From NCBI GenBank assembly GCA_934526185.1, contig CAKTAA010000001.1, positions 62,001 to 126,000 on the forward strand: a stretch of 64,000 nucleotides of DNA, read 5' to 3'. Below the pieces are notes generated by a model, which saw only the letters and a list, made by a program, of their open reading frames with translations, was not told where the DNA came from and did no database searches. The DNA comes from an uncultured Eubacteriales bacterium (GTDB taxonomy: Bacteria; Bacillota; Clostridia; Oscillospirales; CAG-272). Of the stretch, positions 1 through 9,259 are shown in pieces. The position numbers were made by a program, and so were the translations under genes. The stretch's first letter is position 1; each line of letters begins with the position of its first letter.

Positions 1-951
1 CCTTCCTGAATGCATTCGGACTCAGAGCGGGTAATTTGTGAAATATACAGTTTTCGGCAATATACGTAAAGAGTATGCGAATTATATCACGTTTTACAAG
101 ATTTATCAAGGGGTACAGCCAAAAATAATTGAGTTTACAATCAAAATATTTTTATATAAATACAAGACATTTTATAACAAAAGTTTGAATCTTGAAATAC
201 TGCACTCATCAATCGGAAAACAAGCCAAAAGATGTACGATAACAGAAAATCACATGATGATGCTGAGCGGTTTCTGAGCAAACGAATACCTGCCGGTCTA
301 CGGTGCTTCGGTGGCAGGGGATTGCGGCAATAAACAGAAACTCCTCGTCCCAGCAAAGCCGCTTTTGCAGCGTTTGCGGCATATTATTTCTTCAGGTTCA
401 TCCAGCGCACGTTCACCGCGCCGCAGCATTCCCTATGCTTAAAGCAGAGAATTCCTGCGGCGCCGATAAACTGCCCTTTCTGACAAGTGCTTCGCGTTGC
501 CGATTCCCTGTCTGCTCCGGCACATTTCAGGCGAGAATAGCGGATACAGGTACAGTTTCGTCAGATATTTCTTTACGGTATTCTGAAAAAGTTCCGGCTT
601 TGCGGCGCCACGGTCGGCACTGGCCGGAGAACATGTCATTTCCTTGTATACTTTGCAGCATTCCCTTGCCGTTTGCGGTACTCGATGCCGATTCCAGACA
701 GAATATGGCGTTGATATTAAAGATATTTGCAGGGGGAAAGGTATCTCTGAAAGCTCCGACGCTTATCTGCCGTATTTTCATTGGAAAACGCACGGAGGTA
801 ATTGTGAGTGATGCCGCGCTCACGGTATATCCTTTTGATTGACTTTTTTTGAAAGTGAAGCGTTGTTCCGGCAAAAACAGAGTGCGACGTGACCGGACTT
901 CTGCGGTAAAAATCATACTCTTTTTGACAAATCCCATAGATTTGTGAAGAG
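1..951. other. Gene-poor left end, possibly decayed coding sequence
   Basis: No open frame here has both a plausible ribosome binding site and a recognisable protein. Positions 1-280 are AT-rich; 300-950 is GC-richer and has long open frames on both strands (for example 303-842 plus and 527-937 minus), but neither reads like a known family. Short protein-like stretches occur in changing minus-strand frames between about 430 and 640, which would fit a degraded gene. I cannot name it. A weak hairpin (ACAAATC/GATTTGT, near 930-948) lies just after the proA stop and lacks a good U tract. Confidence 0.4.
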
Positions 952-2226
952 TCAGCGGATTTGGCCGTTACCATCGATAAGAAATTTTACGGTTGTCAAA
1001 TCCGACAAGCCGAGCGGTCCTCTTGCATGCAGCTTTTGTGTAGAGATGCCGATTTCCGCGCCGTAGCCGAAAACCTCGCCGTCCGTAAAGCGCGTGGACG
1101 CATTGACATATACGGCGGCAGCATCAACCTGATTCTGAAAGAGCCTTGCGTTCTCCATGCTTTCGGTGATGATGGCCTCGCTGTGCTTTGTTCCATACCG
1201 GTTGATATGCGCAACAGCCTCTGTCAGAGAATCGACAACCTTGACCGCCAGAATGTAGTCGTTGTACTCTGTCTCAAAATCCTCCTCCGTAGCAGGGGTG
1301 CAGCGGATGATGCCTTGCGTTCGCGCGCAGCCGCGCAGCTCCACAGGTATTTTTGAGGCTTCCTCCGCCAGCAGGGGCAGAAAATCAGCAGCAGCAGCAC
1401 GGTGTACGAGCAGAGTTTCAATGGCATTGCAGACAGAGGGGCGCTGCGCTTTCGCATTCATGGCAACAGAGCAGGCCATGTTCCTATCCGCGCTATCGTC
1501 TACATACAGATGGCAGTTTCCGGCACCTGTTTCAATGACAGGAACCTTTGCCTGCTCCGTTACACTGCGTATCAGACCGGCGCTGCCCCTTGGAATGAGG
1601 ACATCTACCAAACCGCGCATCTCCATGAGTGCCGAGGCGCTTTCGCGGTCGGTGATGTCGATAAACTGAAGCAGTCCGTCGGGGAGTCCCGCTTCTGTAA
1701 GGCCGCTTTTCAGGCACCGGACCAGCGCAAGGTTGGAGAGGAGCGCTTCCTTTCCACCGCGCAGGACAGCGGCGTTGCCGGACATCAGGCACAGTCCTGC
1801 GGCGTCGACCGTTACATTCGGCCGCGCCTCATAGATCATGGCAACGACACCGAGAGGTACATGAATTCTGCGGATCAGAAGTCCGTTCGGCCTTACGGAG
1901 CATTCTCCCTGACCGACGGGATCCGGAAAACGCGCCAAATTGCCGAGCGCTTCCGCCATGGCGCGGATTCTTTCGGACGTAAGGCGCAGCCGATCCTGCA
2001 TGGAGGCGCGCATGCCTTCCGCCTGAGCGCGCTCAAGATCCTTTTCGTTTTCGGAAAGGATAGAGGTCTCCTCCTCTAACAGACGACGTCTCATGGCTCG
2101 GAGAGCTTCCTGCTTCTGAGCGGTAGAGGCGAGCGCCCCGGCGGGCGCAGCCTGCTTTGCGGCAGCGCACAGCTCTCTGACATTTTCGCGGATAGCTTCT
2201 TTTGTGTTTCGTTCCTGTTCTTTCAT
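952..2226 (-). CDS. proA: Glutamate-5-semialdehyde dehydrogenase (gamma-glutamyl phosphate reductase)
   Basis: ProA performs the NADPH-dependent reduction of gamma-glutamyl phosphate to glutamate-5-semialdehyde, the second step of proline synthesis in the cytoplasm. The protein is 424 residues, normal for the family. It shows the aldehyde-dehydrogenase fold landmarks: the YEARPNVTVDAAGLCLMSGN segment near residue 135 and the catalytic cysteine in QRPSVCNAIETLL. The start is the ATG at 2226. Its usual partner proB (glutamate 5-kinase) is not in the window. Instead proA lies about 100 bp downstream of mreC on the same strand, so it may ride on the mreBC transcript. Family assignment is secure; co-transcription is inferred from spacing. 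Confidence 0.95.
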   Translation of the reverse strand: MKEQERNTKEAIRENVRELCAAAKQAAPAGALASTAQKQEALRAMRRRLLEEETSILSENEKDLERAQAEGMRASMQDRLRLTSERIRAMAEALGNLARFPDPVGQGECSVRPNGLLIRRIHVPLGVVAMIYEARPNVTVDAAGLCLMSGNAAVLRGGKEALLSNLALVRCLKSGLTEAGLPDGLLQFIDITDRESASALMEMRGLVDVLIPRGSAGLIRSVTEQAKVPVIETGAGNCHLYVDDSADRNMACSVAMNAKAQRPSVCNAIETLLVHRAAAADFLPLLAEEASKIPVELRGCARTQGIIRCTPATEEDFETEYNDYILAVKVVDSLTEAVAHINRYGTKHSEAIITESMENARLFQNQVDAAAVYVNASTRFTDGEVFGYGAEIGISTQKLHARGPLGLSDLTTVKFLIDGNGQIR

Positions 2227-2324
2227 GGCGCAGTATCCATCCTTTCGTTGCTTTCATTTTTCGGGCCGTGCTGCCGGCGCTGAGGTGACGAATATTTGTA
2301 TAAAATTAGCTTTTAAGGAATGAT

Positions 2325-3209
2325 TCATTCAGCTTCTCCGGATGAGGGCTCTTCCGGAGAGCCGGTTTCTTCTGAACGGGTAAATCCGGTAATCACCATA
2401 ACACGGCTTACCTGCCCTATGGGAACAGCCGGCCGGATTACGGCGTAGAGCGCCGCGTTGGCGGCATCGGTTTTTACTTCGGCAACCTCACCGATATATA
2501 AGCCGGAAGGGTACACGCTTCCGATACCGGAGGTCAGAATGCGGTCTCCTGCTTTGATGTCTGCGGACGGATCTAAATTGGAGAGCCGGCATAAGCCCTC
2601 AAGACGGAGGGAAAAATCTCCCTCAATAAGTCCGGCAGCGCCGCTTCGCTCCGCATATGCGCCGGCTGCCGCCGCCGTTTCCGTAAGCGGAACAACTCTC
2701 GACCAGTTCGTCCCTACTTCATTTATGTAGCCCAGCACTCCTTCCGCGGTGATGACAGGCATATTCAGAGCAAGACCGTCGTCCCCGCCGCAGTTCAGCG
2801 TAAGATACGTGCGGTAGTTGTTGGTTTCGCGGCCGACTACATCAGCCTGAACGAATTGAAAATCCTTTCGTGTGCGCTTCAGCTCCAGAAAGCCGGAGAG
2901 GAATTCATTTTCTTCGCGAAGCCGCTCAGCCTCCCGCAGCTCATTCTGCATTTCTACGGCAGCGCTTTCCAGCTCATCGATTTTCTTCTGTAGCTCATCG
3001 GTATCCTGAAATCGCGAAAAAAAGCTGTCGACAGCACCGGAGATCGAAGTCAAGACTCCCTGAATCGGTGTTATGACCGAGGAGACGGCATTGCGCAGGG
3101 GCGGGGTATGCCCGGAAAGAGACAGGGCAAGTGTGACGGCCGCGCAGACGAACGCTGCCGCAAGGACCGCTATTATCATTTTATTTGGGCGCCGCTGTTT
3201 CTGTTTCAC
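2325..3209 (-). CDS. mreC: Rod shape-determining protein MreC
   Basis: MreC is a membrane-anchored scaffold that links the cytoplasmic MreB filament to extracellular wall-synthesis enzymes in rod-shaped cells. The 294-residue protein has the expected order: a basic N-terminus, one transmembrane segment (about residues 10-32), a coiled coil (about 65-105, ELQKKIDELESAAVEMQNEL), then the two beta-barrel domains with the NxGxxDGL-type motif (NCGGDDGLALNMPVIT). It ends in a short acidic Ser/Glu-rich tail. It follows mreB by 80 bp on the same strand. mreD, which normally follows mreC, is absent; proA comes next. The start is at 3209. Confidence 0.93.
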   Translation of the reverse strand: MKQKQRRPNKMIIAVLAAAFVCAAVTLALSLSGHTPPLRNAVSSVITPIQGVLTSISGAVDSFFSRFQDTDELQKKIDELESAAVEMQNELREAERLREENEFLSGFLELKRTRKDFQFVQADVVGRETNNYRTYLTLNCGGDDGLALNMPVITAEGVLGYINEVGTNWSRVVPLTETAAAAGAYAERSGAAGLIEGDFSLRLEGLCRLSNLDPSADIKAGDRILTSGIGSVYPSGLYIGEVAEVKTDAANAALYAVIRPAVPIGQVSRVMVITGFTRSEETGSPEEPSSGEAE

Positions 3210-3288
3210 AGCATTTCTCTCCTTTCAATAGGGGACGGGTTCCTTCAAAGAAGAACGCTGCCGGACATCCCGATTGAGGATACACCGC

Positions 3289-4293
3289 CTATTCCGCATG
3301 AAAGCGAAGCAGCTTTTCCGGATCTCCCCTGAAATCAAGGAGCTTTCCGATGCCGGCGATGACGCAGTCCTGCGGGTGCGCAGCCTGTCGAACTTCAAGA
3401 TGCGTTACCTCTGACAGCAACTCTGTTATGCCGCCGAGCGCGGAACCGCCGCCGGTCAGGAGGATGCCGTCCTCCAGCAGATCTGCTGAAATTTCGGGCG
3501 GTATGTTCTCCAGCGTTGTCCGGACGCTTTCCATCATCAGAAGGAGCGGATCGCTCATCGCCTCAAAGGTATCCCGGCTTGTAACCGCAACAGTTTTCAG
3601 GAGCCCGCTTACCACATCGCGGCCTCGAATTTCCATGGTTCCGCGATCCAGCCTGGGGTATACGGAGCCGATATTGTGCTTAATGGCTTCCGCAGTCCGG
3701 GTGCTAATCATTAGGTTGTATTTGCGGCGGATATGGGCGGAGATGGCTTCGTTGAGCTGCTCGCCGGCAACGCGGACAGAGGATGCACGGACAACGCCGC
3801 CCAGGCTCATAACTGCCGTTTCCGTCATACCGCCGCCGAGATCAATTATCATACAGCCCCTCGGCTGTGTTGCGCGGATACCGGCGCCGAGAGCGGCCAT
3901 GAGGGATTTTTCGAGAACCGTAACGTTTTTTGCGCCAGCATCGTACAGAACCTCCTCTACCGCACGCCGTTCCACCTCTGTGATGCCCCATGGTACAGCG
4001 ACAGAGACGTCCGGACGCCGGATAGGCTTGCCGACGGCGTTTTCCCAGAAGCTTTGCAGCATTGCGCAGGCGACGTCACAGCGTGCGATGACGCCGTCGC
4101 GGACGGGGTAGCAGATTTCAAGACTTTCGGATGTTCTGCCAAGCATCGCCGCTGCCTCGCTTCCGGCAGTCAGCAGCTCTGAATTTTCTGTATCAACAGC
4201 CGCCGCCGAGGGTTCACGCATCACAATGCCTCTCCCCGGCAAAAAAATTCTGGTGAAGGAGGTGCCCAAATCAATTCCGATATGCTTGGCCAT
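3289..4293 (-). CDS. mreB: Rod shape-determining protein MreB (actin-like ATPase)
   Basis: This is a bacterial actin homologue that polymerises on the inner membrane face and directs lateral wall synthesis. At 334 residues it has the normal MreB length. The phosphate-1 loop IGIDLGTSFTRIF is at residues 5-17, the phosphate-2 loop MIIDLGGGMTETAV near 155, and the adenosine loop LTGGGSALGGI near 285. It is more divergent than the usual MreB (for example AVPWGITEVERRAVEE in place of the common CVPxGxTxVExRAxxE), so Mbl or MreBH are alternative paralogue names. It is upstream of mreC, consistent with an mreB-mreC operon. The start ATG at 4293 is about 270 bp from the next upstream gene. Confidence 0.9.
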   Translation of the reverse strand: MAKHIGIDLGTSFTRIFLPGRGIVMREPSAAAVDTENSELLTAGSEAAAMLGRTSESLEICYPVRDGVIARCDVACAMLQSFWENAVGKPIRRPDVSVAVPWGITEVERRAVEEVLYDAGAKNVTVLEKSLMAALGAGIRATQPRGCMIIDLGGGMTETAVMSLGGVVRASSVRVAGEQLNEAISAHIRRKYNLMISTRTAEAIKHNIGSVYPRLDRGTMEIRGRDVVSGLLKTVAVTSRDTFEAMSDPLLLMMESVRTTLENIPPEISADLLEDGILLTGGGSALGGITELLSEVTHLEVRQAAHPQDCVIAGIGKLLDFRGDPEKLLRFHAE

Positions 4294-4559
4294 ACGATTT
4301 ATCCTTTCCGCGGTCTGTGCCGCATTTGTCCGTTAGAGAAACACGGCGGCCGCAGAAAGCGGCGCCTTTAAGGATAAGCTTCGCCGCTTTTGCGTCGGAT
4401 TCCGCTCTGTGTTTTATCGATTGATACAATCCCGAATGCATAACGGAGCAGAAAAGCGGCATGTCTGCTATCACGGATGAGCGATGCTCCCCACCGTTTT
4501 AGCGTCGGATTCCGACTTTGCATATTCGAAACCGCAAAGAGGAAGCCTCGAATATGCTG

Positions 4560-5381
4560 TCAGCGGGAAAGCAGTCCCCGAATTTTTTCAAAACCGGCGT
4601 TCAGACGATCTATATGCAGATTTCCATCCTTATCAAAGGCGGTAGCCTCAACGGTCATGGTTCCGCTGTAGGCGTGGCGGCGGCACAGCCAGTCAAAAAA
4701 GGAACCGAAGTCCACGTGTCCCTCGCCGGGCGCGAGCGTTTTCAGATTTTTCCAGTCCTTTATGCCGCCCGCATAGTCGTTGACATGCAGATGACGGATG
4801 TGCGGAAACATCCAGTCTGCCGAATCATCGCTGAAAATATCCGTCTGTCCGTGAAAGGCAGCCATTTTTGTGTCAAAGGTAAAATGAATATCCGGATACA
4901 TCTGCGCAAGCTCCCGCCAGTGCGTCATAGGATCACCGCAGTTGCATATCACATTTTCAACTGTCAGATCGAGACGGAATGAGGATGCAATTTCGGCGAA
5001 AAAGGGAAAGGCTGCCAGATGATTTTTTATATGCCGGTCGGACGGAAGGCCGTTCCAGAGATGCAGAACCAGAGTGGAAGCGCCCAGCTCCGATGCAATT
5101 CGGCAGTTTTCCGAAAACAGCTCAAGTGCCGTTTGCAGTTCGGCTTTTTCCCCTGAGCTGAGAAGCTCTCCAATATGCTTGTCGCAGTGCATGACCGGAA
5201 TAAAAAGCTGCATACGGAGCAGATCCTCAATAAGGACGCCGGCAGTGCCATACCAGGATTCGTACATCATGAATTCAAACCCGTCGCATGAAAGCTCTCG
5301 TGCGCACGGCTCGAGCAGCTTATAATTGCGTCCGTTGGGTTTTCCTATCAACGCGCCGGTGGAGCATAATATCGTATTCAT
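4560..5381 (-). CDS. Sugar phosphate isomerase/epimerase (AP endonuclease 2-type TIM barrel)
   Basis: A xylose-isomerase-like TIM-barrel protein of about 273 residues from the chosen ATG at 5381; the GTG at 5408 adds nine residues. Members isomerise or epimerise sugars or inositols with a divalent metal. Visible metal-site signatures are the Glu in LDLTVENVI, the Asp/His in HFTFDTKMAAFHG, the His pair in HIRHLHVNDY and the terminal Glu in MTVEATAF. The substrate cannot be read from the sequence. It sits between maf and mreB on the same strand, but the 267 bp gap to mreB makes a shared transcript uncertain. Confidence 0.82.
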   Translation of the reverse strand: MNTILCSTGALIGKPNGRNYKLLEPCARELSCDGFEFMMYESWYGTAGVLIEDLLRMQLFIPVMHCDKHIGELLSSGEKAELQTALELFSENCRIASELGASTLVLHLWNGLPSDRHIKNHLAAFPFFAEIASSFRLDLTVENVICNCGDPMTHWRELAQMYPDIHFTFDTKMAAFHGQTDIFSDDSADWMFPHIRHLHVNDYAGGIKDWKNLKTLAPGEGHVDFGSFFDWLCRRHAYSGTMTVEATAFDKDGNLHIDRLNAGFEKIRGLLSR

Positions 5382-5501
5382 TGGAGCCGTTTTTCCTTTC
5401 CCTGACACGGCGAAAACAAGCGAGACGGCGAAATGGGGTTCTGGCTATCCCTATACAGACAGGAAGCTTATATAATGAAAGATAAAAAGCGCCGCATCCT
5501 G

Positions 5502-6101
5502 CTACTGCATATCTGTCCATTTATCCGGTGTCAGCAGATTCAAACCGAAATTCTTCAGCAGCATTTCATGGAGAAGGGAAACGGGCAGGCCGACCACATT
5601 GAAATAGTCTCCGTCTATTCGGTCGACAAACGCCGCGCCGCGCTCCTGAATGCCGTACCCGCCGGCCTTGTCAAACGGCTCTCCGGTTTGGACATACGCC
5701 GTGATTTCCGCCTCGGACAGTTTCCGAAACCAGACGTCTGTTTTGCGGCTCCCGAGACGGAGTGTACCGCGGTACAGAACGGCAAGGCCGGTGAACACCT
5801 GATGGCGGGAGCCGGAAAGCAGACGGAGCATCCGGCAAGCGTCCGTTTGATCCGCCGGCTTACCGAGAATCCGGCCGCCGCTGACGACAACAGTGTCGGC
5901 TGCTACAATACACTCCTCCGGGAGCGCAAGCGGAAGGGCAGCCCGCGCCTTGCGGCAGGCAAGACCTGTGACCAGCTCTTCCGGCTCCGGATCTCCCGTA
6001 TAGGCTTCCTCTTCATCAGGGACGGAGATGCGAAACGGAACGCCGAGCATTTCGAGAATATCCCGGCGGCGCGCCGAACGGGATGCCAAAAGTATTTTCA
6101 T
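5502..6101 (-). CDS. maf: Maf-family nucleotide pyrophosphatase
   Basis: Maf proteins hydrolyse dTTP/UTP and modified nucleotides to monophosphates; the locus is classically tied to septum formation and cell shape. The protein is 199 residues, and the diagnostic N-terminus LLASRSARRRDILEMLG is present at residues 4-20. The VAADTVV motif (residues about 66-72) and the GKPADQTDA segment follow, and the VGLPVSLL motif is near the C-terminus. It belongs to the minus-strand run maf, sugar isomerase, mreB, mreC, which resembles the maf-radC-mreBCD order of other Firmicutes with radC and mreD missing. Confidence 0.93.
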   Translation of the reverse strand: MKILLASRSARRRDILEMLGVPFRISVPDEEEAYTGDPEPEELVTGLACRKARAALPLALPEECIVAADTVVVSGGRILGKPADQTDACRMLRLLSGSRHQVFTGLAVLYRGTLRLGSRKTDVWFRKLSEAEITAYVQTGEPFDKAGGYGIQERGAAFVDRIDGDYFNVVGLPVSLLHEMLLKNFGLNLLTPDKWTDMQ

Positions 6102-6154
6102 AGATGCCTTTCTCCTTTTTTCAGCCGAAGGTGTGTTCTCGGACCGGCGGCGAA

Positions 6155-7429
6155 TTATTCAAGTCCGACGGTCAGCTTCGGGAAATCGAGCGAGGTGAGC
6201 AGACTGTCCATGTTATAAAGGAATACGACACGGTCGATATTGTTCTCTTCAATATACTCCAGGACAGATTGACGAAAATAACGCAGATCGATCAGAACAA
6301 GATCGTAATGCCGGGCAAGAAACGGCGCGATGGAATTGGCAAAGCTGTCCTTCAAAAGCAGGAGTTTTTCTCTCGGCTGATCCGCCGAAAGCTGCCTGAT
6401 TTCAAGGCAGGCGTGGTTGTTTGAAAGAAAAACGCTGTACTTGTCCTTCCCCTCAAGATACGAGGTGTCATAGAAGCCGCTGAAAACTTCTCCCGAGTCG
6501 AAAATCCGTGTTTCAAAGTCGGTATCGTCACCCTCAAATCTGTAAAATTCGATGGTGTCCGGACCGATCCATTTCATGCCGGCGGAGGACCAAGAAGTAC
6601 CGTAAAAGGAATCGCTTGCCGTCTGAATGTCAAAGGAATCGAGCGGCAGCGGCTCTTTTCCAAGATGCTGCATCAGAGCCGTGTAGGCGAGATAAGCTCC
6701 CTCTGTTGTCCAGTGGTGATCCGTGCGGTACATGACATAAGCGCCGCTATTCGCCGCTTGGAGAAGCGGATCACGCAGGTTCAGGATGTCGATTGCGTTT
6801 TCATAGGACTGCAGCGTCTCCCAGGGGGCGTGTACCGGGGACATATCGAAAAGCGCAGGTAGCTTGCTTTCCATTGCGTCCACGGTACGCGGGGCGGCGG
6901 CAAGCGTCAGCGGAATGCCCTGCTCTGACAGAGCGGATGAAAACCGAGACAGCGTTTCAAGCTTTTCCGCGAGAGCTTCCGTGTCCGGCGAATCAAAGCG
7001 CTCAATGAGATAGGAGTCTCTGCCGAGCAGAATGCCGTTGTTTTCTCCCTTCATCAGGGCAATTTCCGAAACGCCGCGGACGCCGACGAAAAAATCGCGG
7101 AAGGGAAACTGATCCGCATAAAACGTATTGATTTCGCCGGTAAATTTGCCGGAAAAGAAGCGGTCGAGAAAGGTTCCGTTCTGCAAACGCTCCCAGATCG
7201 CTCCGTCGCTTTGAGAGGAAGCCTTGGGGAATTGCTGCAGATATCGGTTTTCCTGCTCGGAGTACTCCTTTGCAGGCAAAAGATAGATGAGGCACGCAAA
7301 GAAAAACAGAATGCCGACAAAAAGGACAGTGGTCAGAAGCTCCGTTATTTTTGCGTCAGATGCATGCTTTTCCTGAATTTGCTCAGGGGTAAGCGGGGCG
7401 CGGGCGGTCTGATTTTTGTGCATAGCCAT
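6155..7429 (-). CDS. DHHW-family (AlgJ/AlgX-like) membrane-anchored acyltransfer partner
   Basis: A 424-residue protein of the DHHW family, SGNH-like proteins that work with MBOAT acyltransferases to move acetyl groups onto exported polymers. There is one N-terminal transmembrane helix (about residues 30-50, LLTTVLFVGILFFFACLIYL), then an extracytoplasmic domain. The name-giving signature is YRTDHHWTTEGAYLAY near residue 235. A catalytic-like serine sits in LLLLKDSFANS near residue 360. It is directly downstream of the MBOAT gene on the same strand (about 135 bp), the usual pairing. The acylated polymer is unknown; wall teichoic acid, peptidoglycan or a capsule are candidates. Confidence 0.88.
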   Translation of the reverse strand: MAMHKNQTARAPLTPEQIQEKHASDAKITELLTTVLFVGILFFFACLIYLLPAKEYSEQENRYLQQFPKASSQSDGAIWERLQNGTFLDRFFSGKFTGEINTFYADQFPFRDFFVGVRGVSEIALMKGENNGILLGRDSYLIERFDSPDTEALAEKLETLSRFSSALSEQGIPLTLAAAPRTVDAMESKLPALFDMSPVHAPWETLQSYENAIDILNLRDPLLQAANSGAYVMYRTDHHWTTEGAYLAYTALMQHLGKEPLPLDSFDIQTASDSFYGTSWSSAGMKWIGPDTIEFYRFEGDDTDFETRIFDSGEVFSGFYDTSYLEGKDKYSVFLSNNHACLEIRQLSADQPREKLLLLKDSFANSIAPFLARHYDLVLIDLRYFRQSVLEYIEENNIDRVVFLYNMDSLLTSLDFPKLTVGLE

Positions 7430-7564
7430 GTTTGGATTATCCTACTTTCGTATTTGTAAAGCCATGGTTTGGCCGTTTCGGCGGCAGAAGAAGGGAGGTC
7501 CGCTTTGGGCGGAATGGATGAAAAGATGAAAAAAGCGTTCTGTGTGTGTACTTCATTTGGAATT

Positions 7565-8974
7565 TCAGAAGGCAAAATACAGGAAAGGGTTATAAGAGGA
7601 ATTTACAAGATATGCGGTCATGAGAAGAAGTCCGACGGGGACAAGCACACACGCAGCACATCTGCCGGCTGAGGAGCGGTCGTATATCTGCCAGAAAAGA
7701 CGCTTGGGCAGCGGAGTGGAGCCGATGACGGCAATGGCAAGAAAAATGAGCTGATGCAGTATCGTGTAAAGGTCGCCGAGTGCGACAAAGCCTGCGGCTC
7801 CGGTTCCGAAAAGACTGCCGAGATACGCCGCGCCCGCGCTCATATCCTCAAAGGCGAAGATCAGCCAGCCGAAATAGATGAAAATCAGTGCATATGCGTG
7901 GCGGAAAAAGGAGGGAGCCTTTTCCAGACGCTTGAGCAGGAATGCTTTTTCGAGAATCAGCAGTATACCGTAATAGAACCCCCATATAATATAGTTCCAG
8001 TTGGCGCCATGCCAGAAGCCGGTCAGAAACCATACGATAAGAAGGTTGCGGTACATGCGGAAACGGCCGGTCCGGTTGCCGCCGAGGGGAATATACACGT
8101 ATTCTCTGAACCAGGTGCCGAGTGAAATGTGCCACCTCCGCCAGAACTCCGTGACGCTCTGGGAGATATACGGATAGTTGAAATTTTCCAAAAAGCGGAA
8201 GCCAAGCATCTTTCCGAGCCCTATGGCCATATCGGAATAGCCTGAAAAATCGAAATAAATGTAAAAGCAGTAGAACAGCAGCCCTGTCCACGCGCCGATA
8301 ACGGTGCGGCCGCCTGCTTCGGCTGTACGGAACGTTTCCCATACTGCGTATGCGGAATTGGCGAGAAAGACTTTTTTTGCGAGACCGCAGACAAAGGTTC
8401 GGGCGCCGCTTGCAAACAAGGAGACGGAAACCGTGCGTTGCCGGAGCTGGTCGTCAACGTCCTGATAACGGACAATGGGGCCTGCGATGAGCTGAGGAAA
8501 CAGCGTGACATAGGTGCCGAAGGTCACAAAATTTTTCTGCATCCGCGCATTTCCCCGGTAAACATCGATCGGGTAGGACATTGTCTGAAAGGTATAAAAG
8601 GAAATACCGATGGGCAGCGTGATGCCCAGAGGCTTGAGGAAAGAAAGAAAGGGAATCCGGCTGAGATTGACAAGGAAAAAGTCGCTGTATTTGAAAAAGC
8701 CGAGAATCAGGAGACTGATGACAATGTCAAGCACAAGGAAAAAACGCGCGCGGCGGGGATTGACGTCCCTGTACTTGCCTACAAAATAGCCGCATACATA
8801 GTTTACCGCGATGGTAAAAACCATCAGCCAGATGAGCCTTGGCTCACCCCAGCCGTAAAAGGCCAGGCTGACGATAAACAGAACCAGGTTGCGGAATTTC
8901 CACGGTGTGACAAAATACAGAAGAAGGGAGGCCGCCAGATAAAAATAAAGAAATTCCAGGCTGGAGAAAACCAT
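7565..8974 (-). CDS. MBOAT-family membrane O-acyltransferase (AlgI/DltB-like)
   Basis: A polytopic membrane protein that passes an acyl group across the membrane for O-acetylation of an exported glycan. I start it at the ATG at 8974, giving MVFSSLEFLYFYLA, the typical MBOAT/AlgI beginning; the open frame extends upstream to 9208 but that part is not membrane-like or family-like. Hallmarks include WGEPRLIWLM and QLIAGPIVRYQDV, plus DFSGYSDMAIGLGKMLGF. The block FWRRWHISLGTWFREYVYIP and the catalytic His in LTGFWHGANWNYIIWG are also present. About 12 transmembrane segments are expected. It is followed by the DHHW partner gene, so the pair probably forms one envelope-modification system. Confidence 0.92.
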   Translation of the reverse strand: MVFSSLEFLYFYLAASLLLYFVTPWKFRNLVLFIVSLAFYGWGEPRLIWLMVFTIAVNYVCGYFVGKYRDVNPRRARFFLVLDIVISLLILGFFKYSDFFLVNLSRIPFLSFLKPLGITLPIGISFYTFQTMSYPIDVYRGNARMQKNFVTFGTYVTLFPQLIAGPIVRYQDVDDQLRQRTVSVSLFASGARTFVCGLAKKVFLANSAYAVWETFRTAEAGGRTVIGAWTGLLFYCFYIYFDFSGYSDMAIGLGKMLGFRFLENFNYPYISQSVTEFWRRWHISLGTWFREYVYIPLGGNRTGRFRMYRNLLIVWFLTGFWHGANWNYIIWGFYYGILLILEKAFLLKRLEKAPSFFRHAYALIFIYFGWLIFAFEDMSAGAAYLGSLFGTGAAGFVALGDLYTILHQLIFLAIAVIGSTPLPKRLFWQIYDRSSAGRCAACVLVPVGLLLMTAYLVNSSYNPFLYFAF

Positions 8975-9259
8975 AAGCTTCAAACATACCTTTCTTGGTT
9001 TCGGTTGAAAACGGACGACGACAGATGGTTTGGCCGGATAAAATAAGGGGTTCTTTTCCGGCTGCAAGAGAATTATGAATGCCGCACTGAATAAAGGTGC
9101 TGCGGTACCGGCTTTTGAAATGCCGGCCGCCGAAGGGAGCGTCTGAAGAGACAGGCAGGACGGCTGTCTGCTGGAAACGGGCCTGATATCCGAAATACAC
9201 AAAGACATAAAGAAGGCATTTCCGCACAGAAATTCCTTCTTACGGCGGCCGCAGAGACT

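Noticed and set aside
303..842. Long plus-strand open frame
   Set aside because: No ribosome binding site, and an unusual residue composition with no family-like segment; also overlapped by open frames on the other strand.
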